64,000 nucleotides of DNA from the NCBI GenBank assembly GCA_002839995.1, contig PGZC01000004.1, positions 1-64,000 of the forward strand. The letters run 5' to 3'. Source of the DNA: Gammaproteobacteria bacterium HGW-Gammaproteobacteria-4 (lineage in GTDB: Bacteria; Pseudomonadota; Gammaproteobacteria; Xanthomonadales; Xanthomonadaceae). The position numbers and the translations under genes were made by a program. The notes beneath the pieces were generated by a model. The model had not been told where the DNA came from. It was given only the letters and a program-made list of their open reading frames with translations, and did no database searches. Shown piece by piece: positions 8,664 to 19,282 of this stretch. Position 1 is the stretch's first letter; each line of letters starts with the position of its first letter.

Positions 8664-10337
8664 ATGCATTTTTCCATCAAGAACCGGCTGATCGCCCTGA
8701 GCGCAGCCGGCATCATGATCGCGGTCATCATCGGTGTGGTCGCTGAGCTGTCGCTTGACACAGTCGGCGAGCGTACCGCCGACATCGCGGTCAATGGCGA
8801 AGGGATGCGCAACCAGATGGAGGCCGACATGATGCACGACGCCCTGCGCGGCGATGTGCTTGCAGCGGAACTGGCGGGCGATGCCGCAGCGTCGTCGGCG
8901 GCGATTGCTTCCGCGCGCGCGCATGCCGAGCGCTTTCGTGCCGATCTGGCCGCCAACGCCAAATTGGGATTGAGTGACGAGGTCGATGCAGCGCTGACTG
9001 CTGCTACCGTGGAGATGGAGACCTACATCGACAAGGCGTTGTCCATGGTCGAGATTGCCGCCAACGATCGTGCGGCGGCGCTCGCGGAAATGGATGCCTT
9101 CAACGAGCGCTTTCGTTCGCTCGAACAGCTGATGGAGCGGCTGAGCGATGCCATTGCGGCCAGCAATGAGTCGGCTCTGGCCGGGGCGCAGCGCGCGCAA
9201 CGCGTGGCGACGTCGTCGATGCTGGTTATCCTGCTGGTGGCGGTCGCGGGATTGTCGGTCGGGGCGCTGCTGTTGGTGCGCAGCGTGATTCGCCCGCTCG
9301 TCGCGTTCGAAAACGCGATGCTCGATCTGGCCAAGGGCGAGGGCGACCTCACCAAGCGGATGGACGCTTCGGGCAAGCACGAGATTGCCTGCATGGCGTC
9401 GGCGTTCAATCAATTCATGGACAAGCTGCACGACGTGATCGCGCGCACCCGCACCTCGATGGACGCGGTAGCGCAGGCAACCAACGAAATGCACGCGGCC
9501 TCCGACTCGATCAGCAACAGTGCCCAGGTGCAGGCTTCCAGCCTGGAAGAGACAGCGGCAAGCCTTGAGCAGATCACCGGCACCATCCGCCAGAATGCCG
9601 ACAACGCGCGTCTCGCCAATACCCTGGCTGGCACCGCCCGCGACGTCGCCGAAAAAGGCGGTGCAGTGGTCGCGGACGCGGTCGCGGCGATGGATGAGAT
9701 CAACGCATCGTCCAAGCGCATCAGCGTCATCATCAGCACGATCGACGAGATCGCGTTCCAGACCAACCTGCTGGCGCTCAATGCGGCCGTGGAAGCGGCA
9801 CGAGCCGGCGAGCAGGGCCGCGGTTTTGCGGTGGTCGCCAGCGAGGTGCGCAATCTGGCACAACGTGCCGCCGGTGCCGCGCGTGAAATCAAGGGCCTGA
9901 TCGACGACTCGCTCGACAAGGTGGGCAATGGCGCTGCCTTGGTCAACCGATCCGGGCAATCGCTCGCCGAGATCGTGGTTGCGGTAAAACGCGTCACCGA
10001 TGTGGTAGGGGAGATCGCCGCGGCGTCGCAGGAGCAATCGATCGGTGTGGAGGAAGTCAATCGCGCGGTCACCCAGATGGATCAGGTGACGCAGTCCAAT
10101 GCCGCGCAGACCGAGGAGCTGTCGGCAACGGCGGGGCAACTGTCCGACCAGGCACGCGAAGTGCATGAGCTGGTTGGCCGCTTCAAACTGGCGGGCGTTG
10201 TGGCGGCGACGCCGTCGTATGTACCCACCGTGTCGATCATGCGCGCCGCGACGCCGATGCGTGCCGCAGCCAACCGCAACGTCGCGGCTACGCGCACGCC
10301 GGCGCTGGTTTCCGACGACGGCTTCGCTGAGTTCTGA
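8664..10337 (+). CDS. Methyl-accepting chemotaxis protein
   Basis: 557 aa. N-terminal helix ([20 protein letters not shown]), a ~170-residue periplasmic helical sensor domain, second helix near residues 188-213 ([20 protein letters not shown]), then HAMP and the cytoplasmic coiled coil. The conserved hairpin tip is present ([20 protein letters not shown] then [20 protein letters not shown]). It signals to CheW/CheA at the inner membrane. The C-terminus ends DDGFAEF rather than a classical NWETF tether. Monocistronic; no che genes in the window. Confidence 0.93.
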   Translation: MHFSIKNRLIALSAAGIMIAVIIGVVAELSLDTVGERTADIAVNGEGMRNQMEADMMHDALRGDVLAAELAGDAAASSAAIASARAHAERFRADLAANAKLGLSDEVDAALTAATVEMETYIDKALSMVEIAANDRAAALAEMDAFNERFRSLEQLMERLSDAIAASNESALAGAQRAQRVATSSMLVILLVAVAGLSVGALLLVRSVIRPLVAFENAMLDLAKGEGDLTKRMDASGKHEIACMASAFNQFMDKLHDVIARTRTSMDAVAQATNEMHAASDSISNSAQVQASSLEETAASLEQITGTIRQNADNARLANTLAGTARDVAEKGGAVVADAVAAMDEINASSKRISVIISTIDEIAFQTNLLALNAAVEAARAGEQGRGFAVVASEVRNLAQRAAGAAREIKGLIDDSLDKVGNGAALVNRSGQSLAEIVVAVKRVTDVVGEIAAASQEQSIGVEEVNRAVTQMDQVTQSNAAQTEELSATAGQLSDQAREVHELVGRFKLAGVVAATPSYVPTVSIMRAATPMRAAANRNVAATRTPALVSDDGFAEF

Positions 10338-10390
10338 TTGCGCGCGATGAATGATGCGCGCGGCAAACATCGCGCGCATTGGGGGAAACA

Positions 10391-11548
10391 ATGAATACGT
10401 ACAAGGCCATGGCGATCATGGCCGGTGCCTGCCTGTGCCTGACCAATGCGCAAGCCGTACCGGCGTGGGCCGTGGAAGCGGTGTATAGCGGCGAGGTGCT
10501 GCGCAATGTCGATGGCGGCCTGCGTCGGGCGACGCGCTACATGGACAATCTCGACCTCACTGCGGACTACCGCACGCAATGGTTTGGCGAGGACGCGGAG
10601 ATTTTCGTGTACGGCCTGTACAACAACGCGGCGACGTTTTCCGATACCGTCGTGGGCGACCTGCAGACTGTATCGAATATCGACAACGCGCAGAACTTTC
10701 GCCTGTATGAAGCCTGGTATCGGCAGGGATTCGGCAATGGAAACGGGTCGCTCAAGCTGGGGCTGATCGACCTCAACGCCGAGTTCGATGCCATCGACAC
10801 CGGTTCGCTGTTCCTGAACAGCTCGCATGGCATCGGGCCGGATTTCTCGCAGTCGGGCGAGAACGGCCCTTCCATCTTTCCGGTTACTTCCCTGGCGATG
10901 CGCGTGGACTATGCGTTGACTGACGCCTGGCGCGTTCGCGTCGGGATATTCGATGCCGTTCCGGGCGATCCCGATCATCCTGCGCGCAACGCCATTTCGC
11001 TCGATGACGGTGCGTTGTGGGTCGCCGAAATCAACCGCGTTGGCAGCGGCGGCCCGCGGCTTGGGCTTGGCGCGTGGGGCTATACGGTCGCCAGCGAACG
11101 CTTGTTTGCGCTACCCGATGCGGGCGACCGCAATCACGGCGCCTACGCATTTGTCGACGCGCCGCTGCGACGCGAGATCGGTGATGACACGCAGGGGCTG
11201 AACGGCTACCTGCGTGTGGGTGCGGCCCGCGAGCGCGTCAATCAGACCGGTCGTTATCTTGGCGCAGGGCTGGTTTATACCGGCCTGTTGCCGGGGCGCG
11301 ATGCCGACCAGCTCGGGCTGGCCGTGGCGCTGGCATTCAACGGAGACAACTTCAAACGGACGCGCCGCAACGAGGGGTTGCCGGTGGATCGCGCCGAGGT
11401 CAACCTCGAGTTGTCTTATCGTGTGCCGATTACCGACTGGTTGACGGTGCAGCCGGATGTGCAATACATCATCAATCCCGGCGCGCTGGGCGAACTGAAC
11501 AACGCGTTGGTGCTGGGTTTGCGCTTCGAGGTCGCGCGCGTGTTCTGA
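10391..11548 (+). CDS. Putative outer-membrane carbohydrate-selective porin (OprB-like)
   Basis: 385 aa. ATG at 10391 is chosen over the TTG at 10379 because GGGGGA sits just before it and the next residues form a signal peptide (MAIMAGACLCLTNAQA). The mature protein has alternating beta-strand patterns with DADTGSLFLNSSHGIGP-like turns (here FDAIDTGSLFLNSSHGIGPD) and FPVTSLAMRVDY, features of the OprB family, and ends in an aromatic residue (ARVF), typical of outer-membrane barrels. The substrate is not predictable. No sugar genes adjoin. Confidence 0.7.
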   Translation: MNTYKAMAIMAGACLCLTNAQAVPAWAVEAVYSGEVLRNVDGGLRRATRYMDNLDLTADYRTQWFGEDAEIFVYGLYNNAATFSDTVVGDLQTVSNIDNAQNFRLYEAWYRQGFGNGNGSLKLGLIDLNAEFDAIDTGSLFLNSSHGIGPDFSQSGENGPSIFPVTSLAMRVDYALTDAWRVRVGIFDAVPGDPDHPARNAISLDDGALWVAEINRVGSGGPRLGLGAWGYTVASERLFALPDAGDRNHGAYAFVDAPLRREIGDDTQGLNGYLRVGAARERVNQTGRYLGAGLVYTGLLPGRDADQLGLAVALAFNGDNFKRTRRNEGLPVDRAEVNLELSYRVPITDWLTVQPDVQYIINPGALGELNNALVLGLRFEVARVF

Positions 11549-11594
11549 CAACGTGCGTCCCACGGCGTCCTCGCGTTGGCGAGTGTCGGGGCTT

Positions 11595-11623
11595 GCATTG
11601 TTATTGGAACAATATAACATTGC
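11595..11623. promoter_or_regulatory. Inverted repeat, candidate Zur operator
   Basis: GCATTGTTAT (11595-11604) and ATAACATTGC (11614-11623) match as inverted arms in 9 of 10 positions, separated by 9 bp. TATAACATTGC agrees at 10 of 11 positions with one arm of the classical Zur box (TATAACATTTC), but the arm spacing is wider than the canonical site. It lies 33 bp upstream of a ZnuD-like receptor start, and a zur gene is present at 49901. Regulation by Zur is inference. Confidence 0.4.
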
Positions 11624-11656
11624 AAATCCATTCCCAGCCCGGTAGGCCTGCTGCCA

Positions 11657-13654
11657 ATGCGTACGACCCGCCGTATCCGCCATCTCGCCGCCACGGTTTG
11701 CGCAGTGTTGCTGGCCGCCGCGGCACATGCCCAATCCACCGCGGCGACGGACTCGCCCGATGGCAGCAAACGCGGTGTGAAGACGCTGGAGACCGTTACC
11801 GTCACCGGCGTGCCGTTGGGACAGGGGGCCGAGGACATCATCGCGCCGGTCGCGGTGTTGTTCGGTGAAGAACTCGATGCGCGCAAGGCCAATACGCTGG
11901 GCGAGACGGTGTCTTCGATTCCCGGCGTGACTACCACCTACTTCGGCCCCGGCGTCGGGCGGCCCATCGTTCGCGGCCTGGATGGCCCGCGCGTTGCGGT
12001 GCTGAGCGGTGGCTTGAACAGCAACGACGTATCGAGCATCAGCCAGGACCACGCGGTGGCGCTGGAGCCGTTCCTGGCCGATCAGATCGAGGTGCTGAAG
12101 GGCCCTTCGAGCTTGCTTTACGGCTCCGGTGCCATCGGCGGCGTGGTCAATGTGGTCGATGGGCGCATTCACGAATCGGCACTCGACACGCCGTTGAGCG
12201 GACGCGCCGAACTGCGCTACGACGCCGGCTCCAACGGTTTCACCGGCATGAGCCGGGTCGATGCGGGCGGCGACGGTTATGCCGTGCACGTGGACGGTCT
12301 GTATCGGGATACCGGCAACTACGACCTGCCCAAAGGCAAGCTGGCCAACAGCGATCTCAACAATCAATCAGCCGCCGTCGCAGGCTCCATTTTCGGCGAC
12401 TGGGGTTTTGCCGGCGCATCGGTATCGCGTTATGAAAGCGACTACGGCAACCCGGCCGAACCCGGCGATGCGTCCGAGCCGGGGGTAACGCTCGATGTCG
12501 AGCAAACCCGTTACGACCTCAGAGCCGGGCTCACCCGGCCCGTGGCCGGGATCGAGCGCGTCGAGCTCAGCTTCGGCCATACCGACTACAAACACATCGA
12601 GTTCGAAGGCGACGAGGTCGGCACCACGTTTCTCAGCGACGGCAACGAGCTGCGGCTGGAGGCAACCCACGCCGCGCTCGGCACGTGGCACGGCGCGTTG
12701 GGCGTGCAGGGCGGCAGCAAGCAGTTCGAGGCCATCGGCGAGGAAGCGTTCGTTCCCGGCACCCGCACCCGCAACGTCGGCGTGTTCGTGATCGAGCAGG
12801 GCGAGTGGGACCGGCTGAAGCTCGAACTCGGGGCGCGCAGCGACTTCCAGGGCAGCAATCCCGACAACGGCGGCAAGGTTTCCTTCGCATTGCTCAGCGC
12901 CTCGGCGGGGGCGCGCTGGAAGTTCAGCGAGCAGGTGCATGTGTCGCTAAACCTGGATCGCTCGCAACGCGCGCCGGCAGAAGAAGAGCTGTTCGCGAAC
13001 GGACCCCACGTCGCTACCGCCACCTTCGAGATTGGCGACCCGCTGCTGGGCAAGGAGACCTCGCGCCAGATCGAGCTGGGCCTGCACTACCACAGCGATC
13101 GGATCGAAGCCGGGTTCTCGGCGTACCGCAACTGGTTCGACAATTTCATTTTCCTGGCCGACACCGGGCTGACCGATGACGAAAGCGAATTGCCGATCCG
13201 CACCTGGCTGCAATCGGATGCGATCTTTCGCGGCATCGAGGGTGAGGCCACCTGGCATGTTGCCGACAACGATGCCGGCAAGTTCGACCTGCGCGTTTAT
13301 GGCGATCGCGTGCGCGCCACCCGCTCCGGCGGCGTCAACCTGCCGCGCATCCCGGCCGGTCGGCTCGGCGCCGAGTTCACCTGGCGCGGCGAGGCGATGC
13401 GTGCCGGTGTCGGTGCCGTGCACACATTCAGCCAGAACCGCAATGCCGCGTTCGAAACCGAGACCGGCGATTACACCTTGCTCAACGCCAATCTGACCTA
13501 CACCTTCCTCGACAGCGAAAGCAGCAGTTGGGAAGCGTTCGTGCAGGGCAACAATCTCGGCAACGCAAACGCCCGCCTGGCCACTTCGGTGGTCAAGGAT
13601 CGGGTGCCGTTGCCGGGTCGCAACGTGGCGGTCGGCCTGCGGGTATATTTCTGA
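11657..13654 (+). CDS. TonB-dependent outer-membrane receptor, ZnuD-like
   Basis: 665 aa with a signal peptide ending AAAHAQ. The plug domain contains LETVTVTGVPL and the sequences GRPIVRGLDGPRVAVLSGGL and SSISQDHAVALEPFLADQIE, then VLKGPSSLLYGSGAIGGVVN, which closely resemble ZnuD-type zinc receptors. The barrel contains DYKHIEFEGDEVGTTF and ends GRNVAVGLRVYF with a terminal Phe. It would import a metal or metal complex with TonB energy. The family's His-rich external loops are not obvious. A possible Zur site precedes it. The alternative is another substrate in the same receptor subfamily. Confidence 0.8.
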   Translation: MRTTRRIRHLAATVCAVLLAAAAHAQSTAATDSPDGSKRGVKTLETVTVTGVPLGQGAEDIIAPVAVLFGEELDARKANTLGETVSSIPGVTTTYFGPGVGRPIVRGLDGPRVAVLSGGLNSNDVSSISQDHAVALEPFLADQIEVLKGPSSLLYGSGAIGGVVNVVDGRIHESALDTPLSGRAELRYDAGSNGFTGMSRVDAGGDGYAVHVDGLYRDTGNYDLPKGKLANSDLNNQSAAVAGSIFGDWGFAGASVSRYESDYGNPAEPGDASEPGVTLDVEQTRYDLRAGLTRPVAGIERVELSFGHTDYKHIEFEGDEVGTTFLSDGNELRLEATHAALGTWHGALGVQGGSKQFEAIGEEAFVPGTRTRNVGVFVIEQGEWDRLKLELGARSDFQGSNPDNGGKVSFALLSASAGARWKFSEQVHVSLNLDRSQRAPAEEELFANGPHVATATFEIGDPLLGKETSRQIELGLHYHSDRIEAGFSAYRNWFDNFIFLADTGLTDDESELPIRTWLQSDAIFRGIEGEATWHVADNDAGKFDLRVYGDRVRATRSGGVNLPRIPAGRLGAEFTWRGEAMRAGVGAVHTFSQNRNAAFETETGDYTLLNANLTYTFLDSESSSWEAFVQGNNLGNANARLATSVVKDRVPLPGRNVAVGLRVYF

Positions 13655-13753
13655 GCCACGGCACATCGGTTGGGCTGTGCATCCCGGCCCTGCGACTCGG
13701 CGCCCGCAGCACGATGGCTGGGAAATGCCGGCCAAGTAGTTCACTCTGCCCGG

Positions 13754-13881
13754 TCGCCCACAGGGTGGGCTCCTACAAGAAGCACGCTGATCCACCCCTG
13801 TAGGAGCCCACCGTGTGGGCGACCTGCTCCTACAAGAAGCACGCTGATCCACCCCTGTAGGAGCCCACCCTGTGGGCGACC
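13754..13881. repeat. Cluster of three REP-like palindromic elements
   Basis: One forward element at 13754-13778 and two reverse elements at 13800-13824 and 13857-13881. The linker with CTCCTACAAGAAGCACGCTG is duplicated with a 57-bp period, so this is a small tandem expansion. The elements lie between the convergent TonB receptor and carbonic anhydrase genes and may act as a bidirectional transcript end or processing structure. Confidence 0.85.
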
Positions 13882-13947
13882 TGCGCGATAACGCAACATG
13901 ATCGTCACGTCGATGTTGGTTCCGCTGCTTTGCAGCCTGAGCCTGCC

Positions 13948-14652
13948 TCACCGCATGGCCGAAGCGGGAGATCCTCCGGGAGCGCCGTTGCGGTCAAGAC
14001 GCGCAAGCGATGTCCGATACGCCGGCTCGATCGCGTCAACGCCGTCGATACCGGGCGTCAGTGCGCGCAGCAGACCATCGCGCAGGGCGTAAACCCAACC
14101 ATGCACCGCCAGCGTCTGACCCCGCGCCCAGGCATCGCGCACCACGGTGGTCTGGCACACGTTGACCGCTTGCTCGATCGCGTTCAGATCGCACAGCACC
14201 GCGTGGCGGTGTTCATCGTTCGGTGAGCGCGCCAGCAGCGCGCCGTGCTTTTGCGCGACATCGCCGACATGGCGCAGCCAGTTGTCGGCCAGGCCGACGC
14301 GGGTATCGTTCAGTACCGCGTGCACGCCGCCGCAGCCGTAATGGCCGCAGACGATGATGTGTTCCACCTTCAGCACATCGACCGCGAACTGCATCACCGA
14401 CAGGCAATTGAGATCGGCATGTACCACCACGTTGGCGATGTTGCGATGGACGAACACCTCGCCGGGCTGCATGCCTGTGATCTGGTTGGCGGGTACGCGC
14501 GAATCCGAGCAACCGATCCACAGGTATTTCGGTGCCTGTTGTTGCGCCAGGCGCTGAAAAAAACCGGGGTCGCCACGTACCGCTGCCGCCGCCCATTCGC
14601 GGTTGTTGTGCAGCAGGGTATCGATGACCGTGGGCGAGAGTGGAGTTGCCAT
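13948..14652 (-). CDS. can: Beta-class carbonic anhydrase
   Basis: 234 aa. It hydrates CO2 to bicarbonate in the cytoplasm. Zinc ligands and the dyad are visible: CSDSRVPANQ (Cys, Asp-Arg) and GHYGCGGVHAV (His, Cys). The start at ATG 14652 has GAGG six bases upstream and is preferred over the TTG at 14667. It begins 11 bp after the PilZ gene stop and is the last gene of the asnS operon. Confidence 0.95.
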   Translation of the reverse strand: MATPLSPTVIDTLLHNNREWAAAAVRGDPGFFQRLAQQQAPKYLWIGCSDSRVPANQITGMQPGEVFVHRNIANVVVHADLNCLSVMQFAVDVLKVEHIIVCGHYGCGGVHAVLNDTRVGLADNWLRHVGDVAQKHGALLARSPNDEHRHAVLCDLNAIEQAVNVCQTTVVRDAWARGQTLAVHGWVYALRDGLLRALTPGIDGVDAIEPAYRTSLARLDRNGAPGGSPASAMR

Positions 14653-14663
14653 GTGTACCTCGT

Positions 14664-14981
14664 TCAAGTCCGACGGCTGGGTGGGACGTCCTGAAATTCG
14701 TGGTATTCAAAACCCATGCTGGAGTCCTCGACCCGCGCGACCCGGGCATCGACGGGCACGGCCGGGCCGACTTCCTCGTAAAAATACAGACGCACGATAT
14801 CGGCTTCCTGCAACGTGCACTGCGCCGGCCGGAAAACGCCGCAGCCGCCAGCCGACAAATCCTGCAACTCGCAAACCCAGGCATCGGTGCCACGCACCAC
14901 CATCACCATCGCCGCGTACGGAACGCGGAACGAGTCGCGGCCGGGTTTGCTGAGGTCGTCGGGCATGGTGTGGTGCGTCAC
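14664..14981 (-). CDS. PilZ-domain protein, probable c-di-GMP receptor
   Basis: 105 aa from a GTG that overlaps the upstream stop (GTGA). Both ligand-binding motifs of PilZ are present: RxxxR in KPGRDSFRVPY and (D/N)xSxxG in LQDLSAGGCGVF. A single-domain PilZ protein of this size would act as a small adaptor. It sits between a 98-aa protein of unknown function and carbonic anhydrase; a later ATG at 14966 is an alternative start. Confidence 0.85.
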   Translation of the reverse strand: MTHHTMPDDLSKPGRDSFRVPYAAMVMVVRGTDAWVCELQDLSAGGCGVFRPAQCTLQEADIVRLYFYEEVGPAVPVDARVARVEDSSMGFEYHEFQDVPPSRRT

Positions 14982-15274
14982 GCCGACTGCGTCAGAGGCT
15001 GGATCATGCGCTGCACCAGTTCCTCGTCGCTTTGCGCGGAGGGCGGTTGCACCCGGCCCAGTGCAAAGCCCATGCGCTCGGCGTCGCTTGCATCGATGCC
15101 ATCGAAGGCGTGGAACTCGGCATCCAGCAGCGCTGCGCGGGCGCTGTCCTCGCTCTCGTAGTTGAGCGTGTTGCCATCGCAGTCGAGCACCTGCGCGGTG
15201 CCGGCAGGGCGTACATCCAGCCGCGCCCAGACCAGGAAATTACCGAGCGATGAGAGCCACCATGTTGATTGCAT
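14978..15274 (-). CDS. Conserved hypothetical protein in the asnS-pilZ operon
   Basis: 98 aa. The ATG at 15274 overlaps the stop of the upstream membrane protein (TAATG) and its stop overlaps the PilZ start. It begins QSTWWLSSLGNFLVWARLDV and contains TAQVLDCDGNTLNYES and an acidic centre. No transmembrane segment or known motif is recognised. Tight coupling on both sides argues it is a real gene. Function unknown. Confidence 0.75.
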   Translation of the reverse strand: MQSTWWLSSLGNFLVWARLDVRPAGTAQVLDCDGNTLNYESEDSARAALLDAEFHAFDGIDASDAERMGFALGRVQPPSAQSDEELVQRMIQPLTQSA

Positions 15275-15576
15275 TAATGAAAACCCAGTTGGCCCGCCTT
15301 GATGAGCGACCATAGCAGACAACCGGCCAGGCCGCTCGCGATGATCACGAGCATGATCCGCGCGGGCGTTGCCAGGCCGCTGAGATTCGGGTCGCGGTTG
15401 GCGCGATAGCCGCCGCGCAGCAGCCACCACCAGAACACCGGCGCGAACGACGATGAACCGACCGTGGCGCGGCGATCCATCAGGTGGCGGTAGGTCAGCG
15501 GGCCGAAGATCACATAGCCGGTGAGGCCGAGAATGACGGTGGCCAGCGAACACAGGATGAGCAACAGCAATGCCAT
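15274..15576 (-). CDS. Small inner-membrane protein
   Basis: 100 aa. Two hydrophobic helices, residues ~2-28 (ALLLLILCSLATVILGLTGY) and ~72-95 (ARIMLVIIASGLAGCLLWSL), flank a polar loop with several Arg. It starts 2 bp after the asnS stop and ends overlapping the next start, so it belongs to the asnS operon. No family was recognised. Confidence 0.75.
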   Translation of the reverse strand: MALLLLILCSLATVILGLTGYVIFGPLTYRHLMDRRATVGSSSFAPVFWWWLLRGGYRANRDPNLSGLATPARIMLVIIASGLAGCLLWSLIKAGQLGFH

Positions 15577-15578
15577 GC

Positions 15579-16979
<1,401 letters not shown>

Positions 16980-17072
16980 CTCGATCATCCCCGATACGTA
17001 AGCGGCGCCACGCCGCATCCAGCGCACTAGTGTAACGTGGCTTGCGCTGTCAGTCGCTGCGCGGCGCGCCCG

Positions 17073-17190
17073 GTCGCCCACAGGGTGGGCTCCTACAAAA
17101 GCAGATCGCTGCGCCAAAACGGGTCGCCCACAGGGTGGGCTCGTACAGGGCCTGTCACGGCTTTTTGTAGGAGCCCACCCTGTGGGCGAC
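17073..17190. repeat. Cluster of three REP-like palindromic elements
   Basis: Forward copies at 17073-17097 and 17123-17147 (the second with TCGTACA at its end) and a reverse copy at 17166-17190, between the convergently spaced asnS start and allA end. The interval 16980-17253 holds nothing else recognisable. Confidence 0.85.
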
Positions 17191-17253
17191 CGTTTGGCTG
17201 GCGCGTGCAGCTTCGGCCCTGCGTGCGTGTTGCAATTACGCGGTTCCGGAAGA

Positions 17254-17766
17254 TCAGCTCGTAACCGCTGCCGACACGATCAAATACGTAGCGGGCAGCA
17301 TCACCTCGTCGCAATTGTTGCCAGCGCCGGCACGATCGATCACCAGAAAATCACTGGTTACCGCGAGCGCCAGCAGCGGATGGTGCCAGACCCCGCGATG
17401 CAGGTTGATGCCCTGTCCCGGCAGTGCGAGAAACGCGCGCGGGATGGCGTCGGGGCTGCTACCGACGACGACCAGATACGGGTGCGGCGCCAGCGGCATG
17501 AACGCCTGGCTGCCCAGCGGGTGGCGTTCGAGCATGCGCACCGCGAACGGCAGCTCGCGCGGCTGCGCGCGAAACAGGCTGATGATCGGCGCGCCGCCGC
17601 CGCTTTGCGTATCGACCTGCGCCAACGCGTGAAAACGCTGCGCGGTGCCGTCATTGATGGTGTAAATCGTGCTGGCGGCAGCCGTATCGAGGACCTCGCC
17701 GAATGGCGCGAAGGCGTCCTGCGTCAGTGCCTCGACGCGCAGCGTCTGCGTGTCGGGAACGCTCAC
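17254..17766 (-). CDS. allA: Ureidoglycolate lyase (AllA type)
   Basis: 170 aa from a GTG overlapping the alc stop (GTGA). It releases urea from ureidoglycolate to give glyoxylate, the last step of allantoate breakdown. Family motifs: [45 protein letters not shown] and the signature [15 protein letters not shown]. It ends the puuE-uraD-alc-allA operon. Confidence 0.92.
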   Translation of the reverse strand: MSVPDTQTLRVEALTQDAFAPFGEVLDTAAASTIYTINDGTAQRFHALAQVDTQSGGGAPIISLFRAQPRELPFAVRMLERHPLGSQAFMPLAPHPYLVVVGSSPDAIPRAFLALPGQGINLHRGVWHHPLLALAVTSDFLVIDRAGAGNNCDEVMLPATYLIVSAAVTS

Positions 17767-18770
17767 GCCGGCTTGCCGCGCAGGCGCAGGCGCGAGACGC
17801 CGCCGTCCGGGACGATATTGAAACGCACGTGGCTGATCGGCGCGTGCGCGGCAATCTCGGCGGCGTAGAAATGCTGGTGATCCATCTGCAGTTTCTGTTC
17901 GGGCAGCAGCACATTCCAGAACATCGATTGCGTCACCAGCGACTCGGGCGTTGAGGCCGGCACGAATGCCGCCTGGATGCTGCAGCGATCCGGGTAGTTG
18001 CCCTTGAAATGGCAGGTGTCCACTTCGATCGCCTCGATGATGCCCGGATGCGCCAGCGCGAGGATGCACCAGTCGTTGCCGGGTTCGCGGCGGCGCCGGG
18101 TTTCCCAGCCGTCGCCCATGTTCACGCCGCGACCGGGCAGCAACAGGTTGCCGGCCAGGCCGAAGTGCTGGTTGTTGGCAGCGACCACGGTGCCGCCGTG
18201 CAGCGCGCCGATCAAGTCGATCAATCCGTCGTCATCGCGGGCATCGGCATCGAATTGCGGCGTGCCATAGACGCGCAATCGCGCGAGCCCGCCATCGGGT
18301 AGCAGGTTGACCCGCACATGGGTGATGGTGCGGCATTCATCGATGGCGAAATAGTGGTGACGATTGCCGCCGAGGTTGCTGGCCGGCAGCAGTTCGAACC
18401 ATGCGGTATCGGCGTCCGGATCGCCATCAATGCGGCAGCCTTCGAGCGACACCGCCGGCGGGAAGTTGCCGGTGAAGTGGCTGGTGTCGAGATCGATGCC
18501 GTGAATGCGGCCGGGGCGCGCCAGGCGCACGATGCACCAGTCGTGGCCGGCAACGCGCTTGCGCCGGCTCTCCCAGCCGTCCATCCATTTGCCGTTGCTG
18601 TCGTACTTGCCGGGAATGAAGACCGCCGGCTCGGGGTTGAGCATGCGTTCCATCGCCGCGAAGAAATCGTCGCTGCATGCCAGCGCCTGCGCGCCGAGGC
18701 GGGCATCGGCCAGATTGACGTGGCGGCGGGTGAACTCGGGTGCGTCGGGGTCGAGCGCGGGCAAGGCCAT
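17763..18770 (-). CDS. alc: Allantoicase
   Basis: 335 aa, normal length. It hydrolyses allantoate to ureidoglycolate and urea. The two internal repeats of the family are visible: [13 protein letters not shown]...[14 protein letters not shown] and [20 protein letters not shown], each followed by [13 protein letters not shown] or [13 protein letters not shown]. It lies 3 bp after uraD and overlaps allA by 4 bp, so all three are co-translated. Confidence 0.95.
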   Translation of the reverse strand: MALPALDPDAPEFTRRHVNLADARLGAQALACSDDFFAAMERMLNPEPAVFIPGKYDSNGKWMDGWESRRKRVAGHDWCIVRLARPGRIHGIDLDTSHFTGNFPPAVSLEGCRIDGDPDADTAWFELLPASNLGGNRHHYFAIDECRTITHVRVNLLPDGGLARLRVYGTPQFDADARDDDGLIDLIGALHGGTVVAANNQHFGLAGNLLLPGRGVNMGDGWETRRRREPGNDWCILALAHPGIIEAIEVDTCHFKGNYPDRCSIQAAFVPASTPESLVTQSMFWNVLLPEQKLQMDHQHFYAAEIAAHAPISHVRFNIVPDGGVSRLRLRGKPA

Positions 18771-18773
18771 GGG

Positions 18774-19280
18774 TCAGTCCTGGATGAGGTCGGCGAGCCG
18801 AAAACGCGCGATGCGGGCGATTTGGCGCAGCGCTTTATCGTGTTCGTGCTCGGGTGGGTTGTCGATGCGTTCGGCCATGGCGGCGATGATGCTGTCGCGG
18901 GTGTGCCCGCGCACGGCAAGGATAAAGGGAAAGCCGAAGCGCTGCTGGTAGGCGTCGTTGAGTTCGGTGATGCGCGCAAATTCGTCGGGCGAACACTGGC
19001 CCAGCCCCGCGCCCTGTTGCTCGCTCAGCGACGCGGCGGTGAGTTCCTTGCGCACCGCGGCCTTGCCGGCGAGCTGCGGATGCGCGCGGATCAGTGCCAG
19101 TTGCTCGGCGGCGCTGGCGGCGTCGACCACGGCGCACATGGCCTCATGCAGTGCGCCCACGCCGGCAAACGGCCGCTGCGCGAACACGCGCTCCGCCACC
19201 CACGGCGAATGTTCGAAAATGCCACCAAGGGTTGCGACAAAGGCGGCGTGGTCGAGTTGGTTGAGTTGGTCTAGGGTCAT
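18774..19280 (-). CDS. uraD: OHCU decarboxylase
   Basis: 168 aa. It decarboxylates 2-oxo-4-hydroxy-4-carboxy-5-ureidoimidazoline to S-allantoin in urate degradation. The family core is present: FEHSPWVAERVFAQRPF, LIRAHPQLAGKAAVR (catalytic-region His) and NDAYQQRFGFPFILAVRGHT. Its ATG overlaps the stop of the upstream res gene (ATGA). In related operons uraD directly follows puuE; here a 10.7 kb cassette separates them. Confidence 0.94.
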   Translation of the reverse strand: MTLDQLNQLDHAAFVATLGGIFEHSPWVAERVFAQRPFAGVGALHEAMCAVVDAASAAEQLALIRAHPQLAGKAAVRKELTAASLSEQQGAGLGQCSPDEFARITELNDAYQQRFGFPFILAVRGHTRDSIIAAMAERIDNPPEHEHDKALRQIARIARFRLADLIQD

Positions 19281-19282
19281 GG
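19276..19282. repeat. 7-bp direct repeat at the uraD edge of the defence cassette
   Basis: GTCATGG on the plus strand, containing the res stop/uraD start overlap. The same seven bases occur at 29989-29995. Collapsing the two copies would rebuild a puuE/uraD ATGA overlap. Four of the seven bases (ATGA) are forced by the gene overlap, so only three matches are free evidence for a duplicated target. Confidence 0.5.

Noticed and set aside
11569-11582. CTCGC/GCGAG hairpin after the porin gene as a terminator
   Set aside because: Only a 5-bp stem with no T-tract; too weak to call.
13750-13884. Possible short CRISPR-like array
   Set aside because: Repeats are palindromic, in both orientations, with near-identical linkers rather than unique spacers, and no cas genes are present.
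12947-13951. 334-codon minus-strand frame
   Set aside because: It runs through palindromic repeats and the antisense of the TonB receptor gene; no family resemblance.
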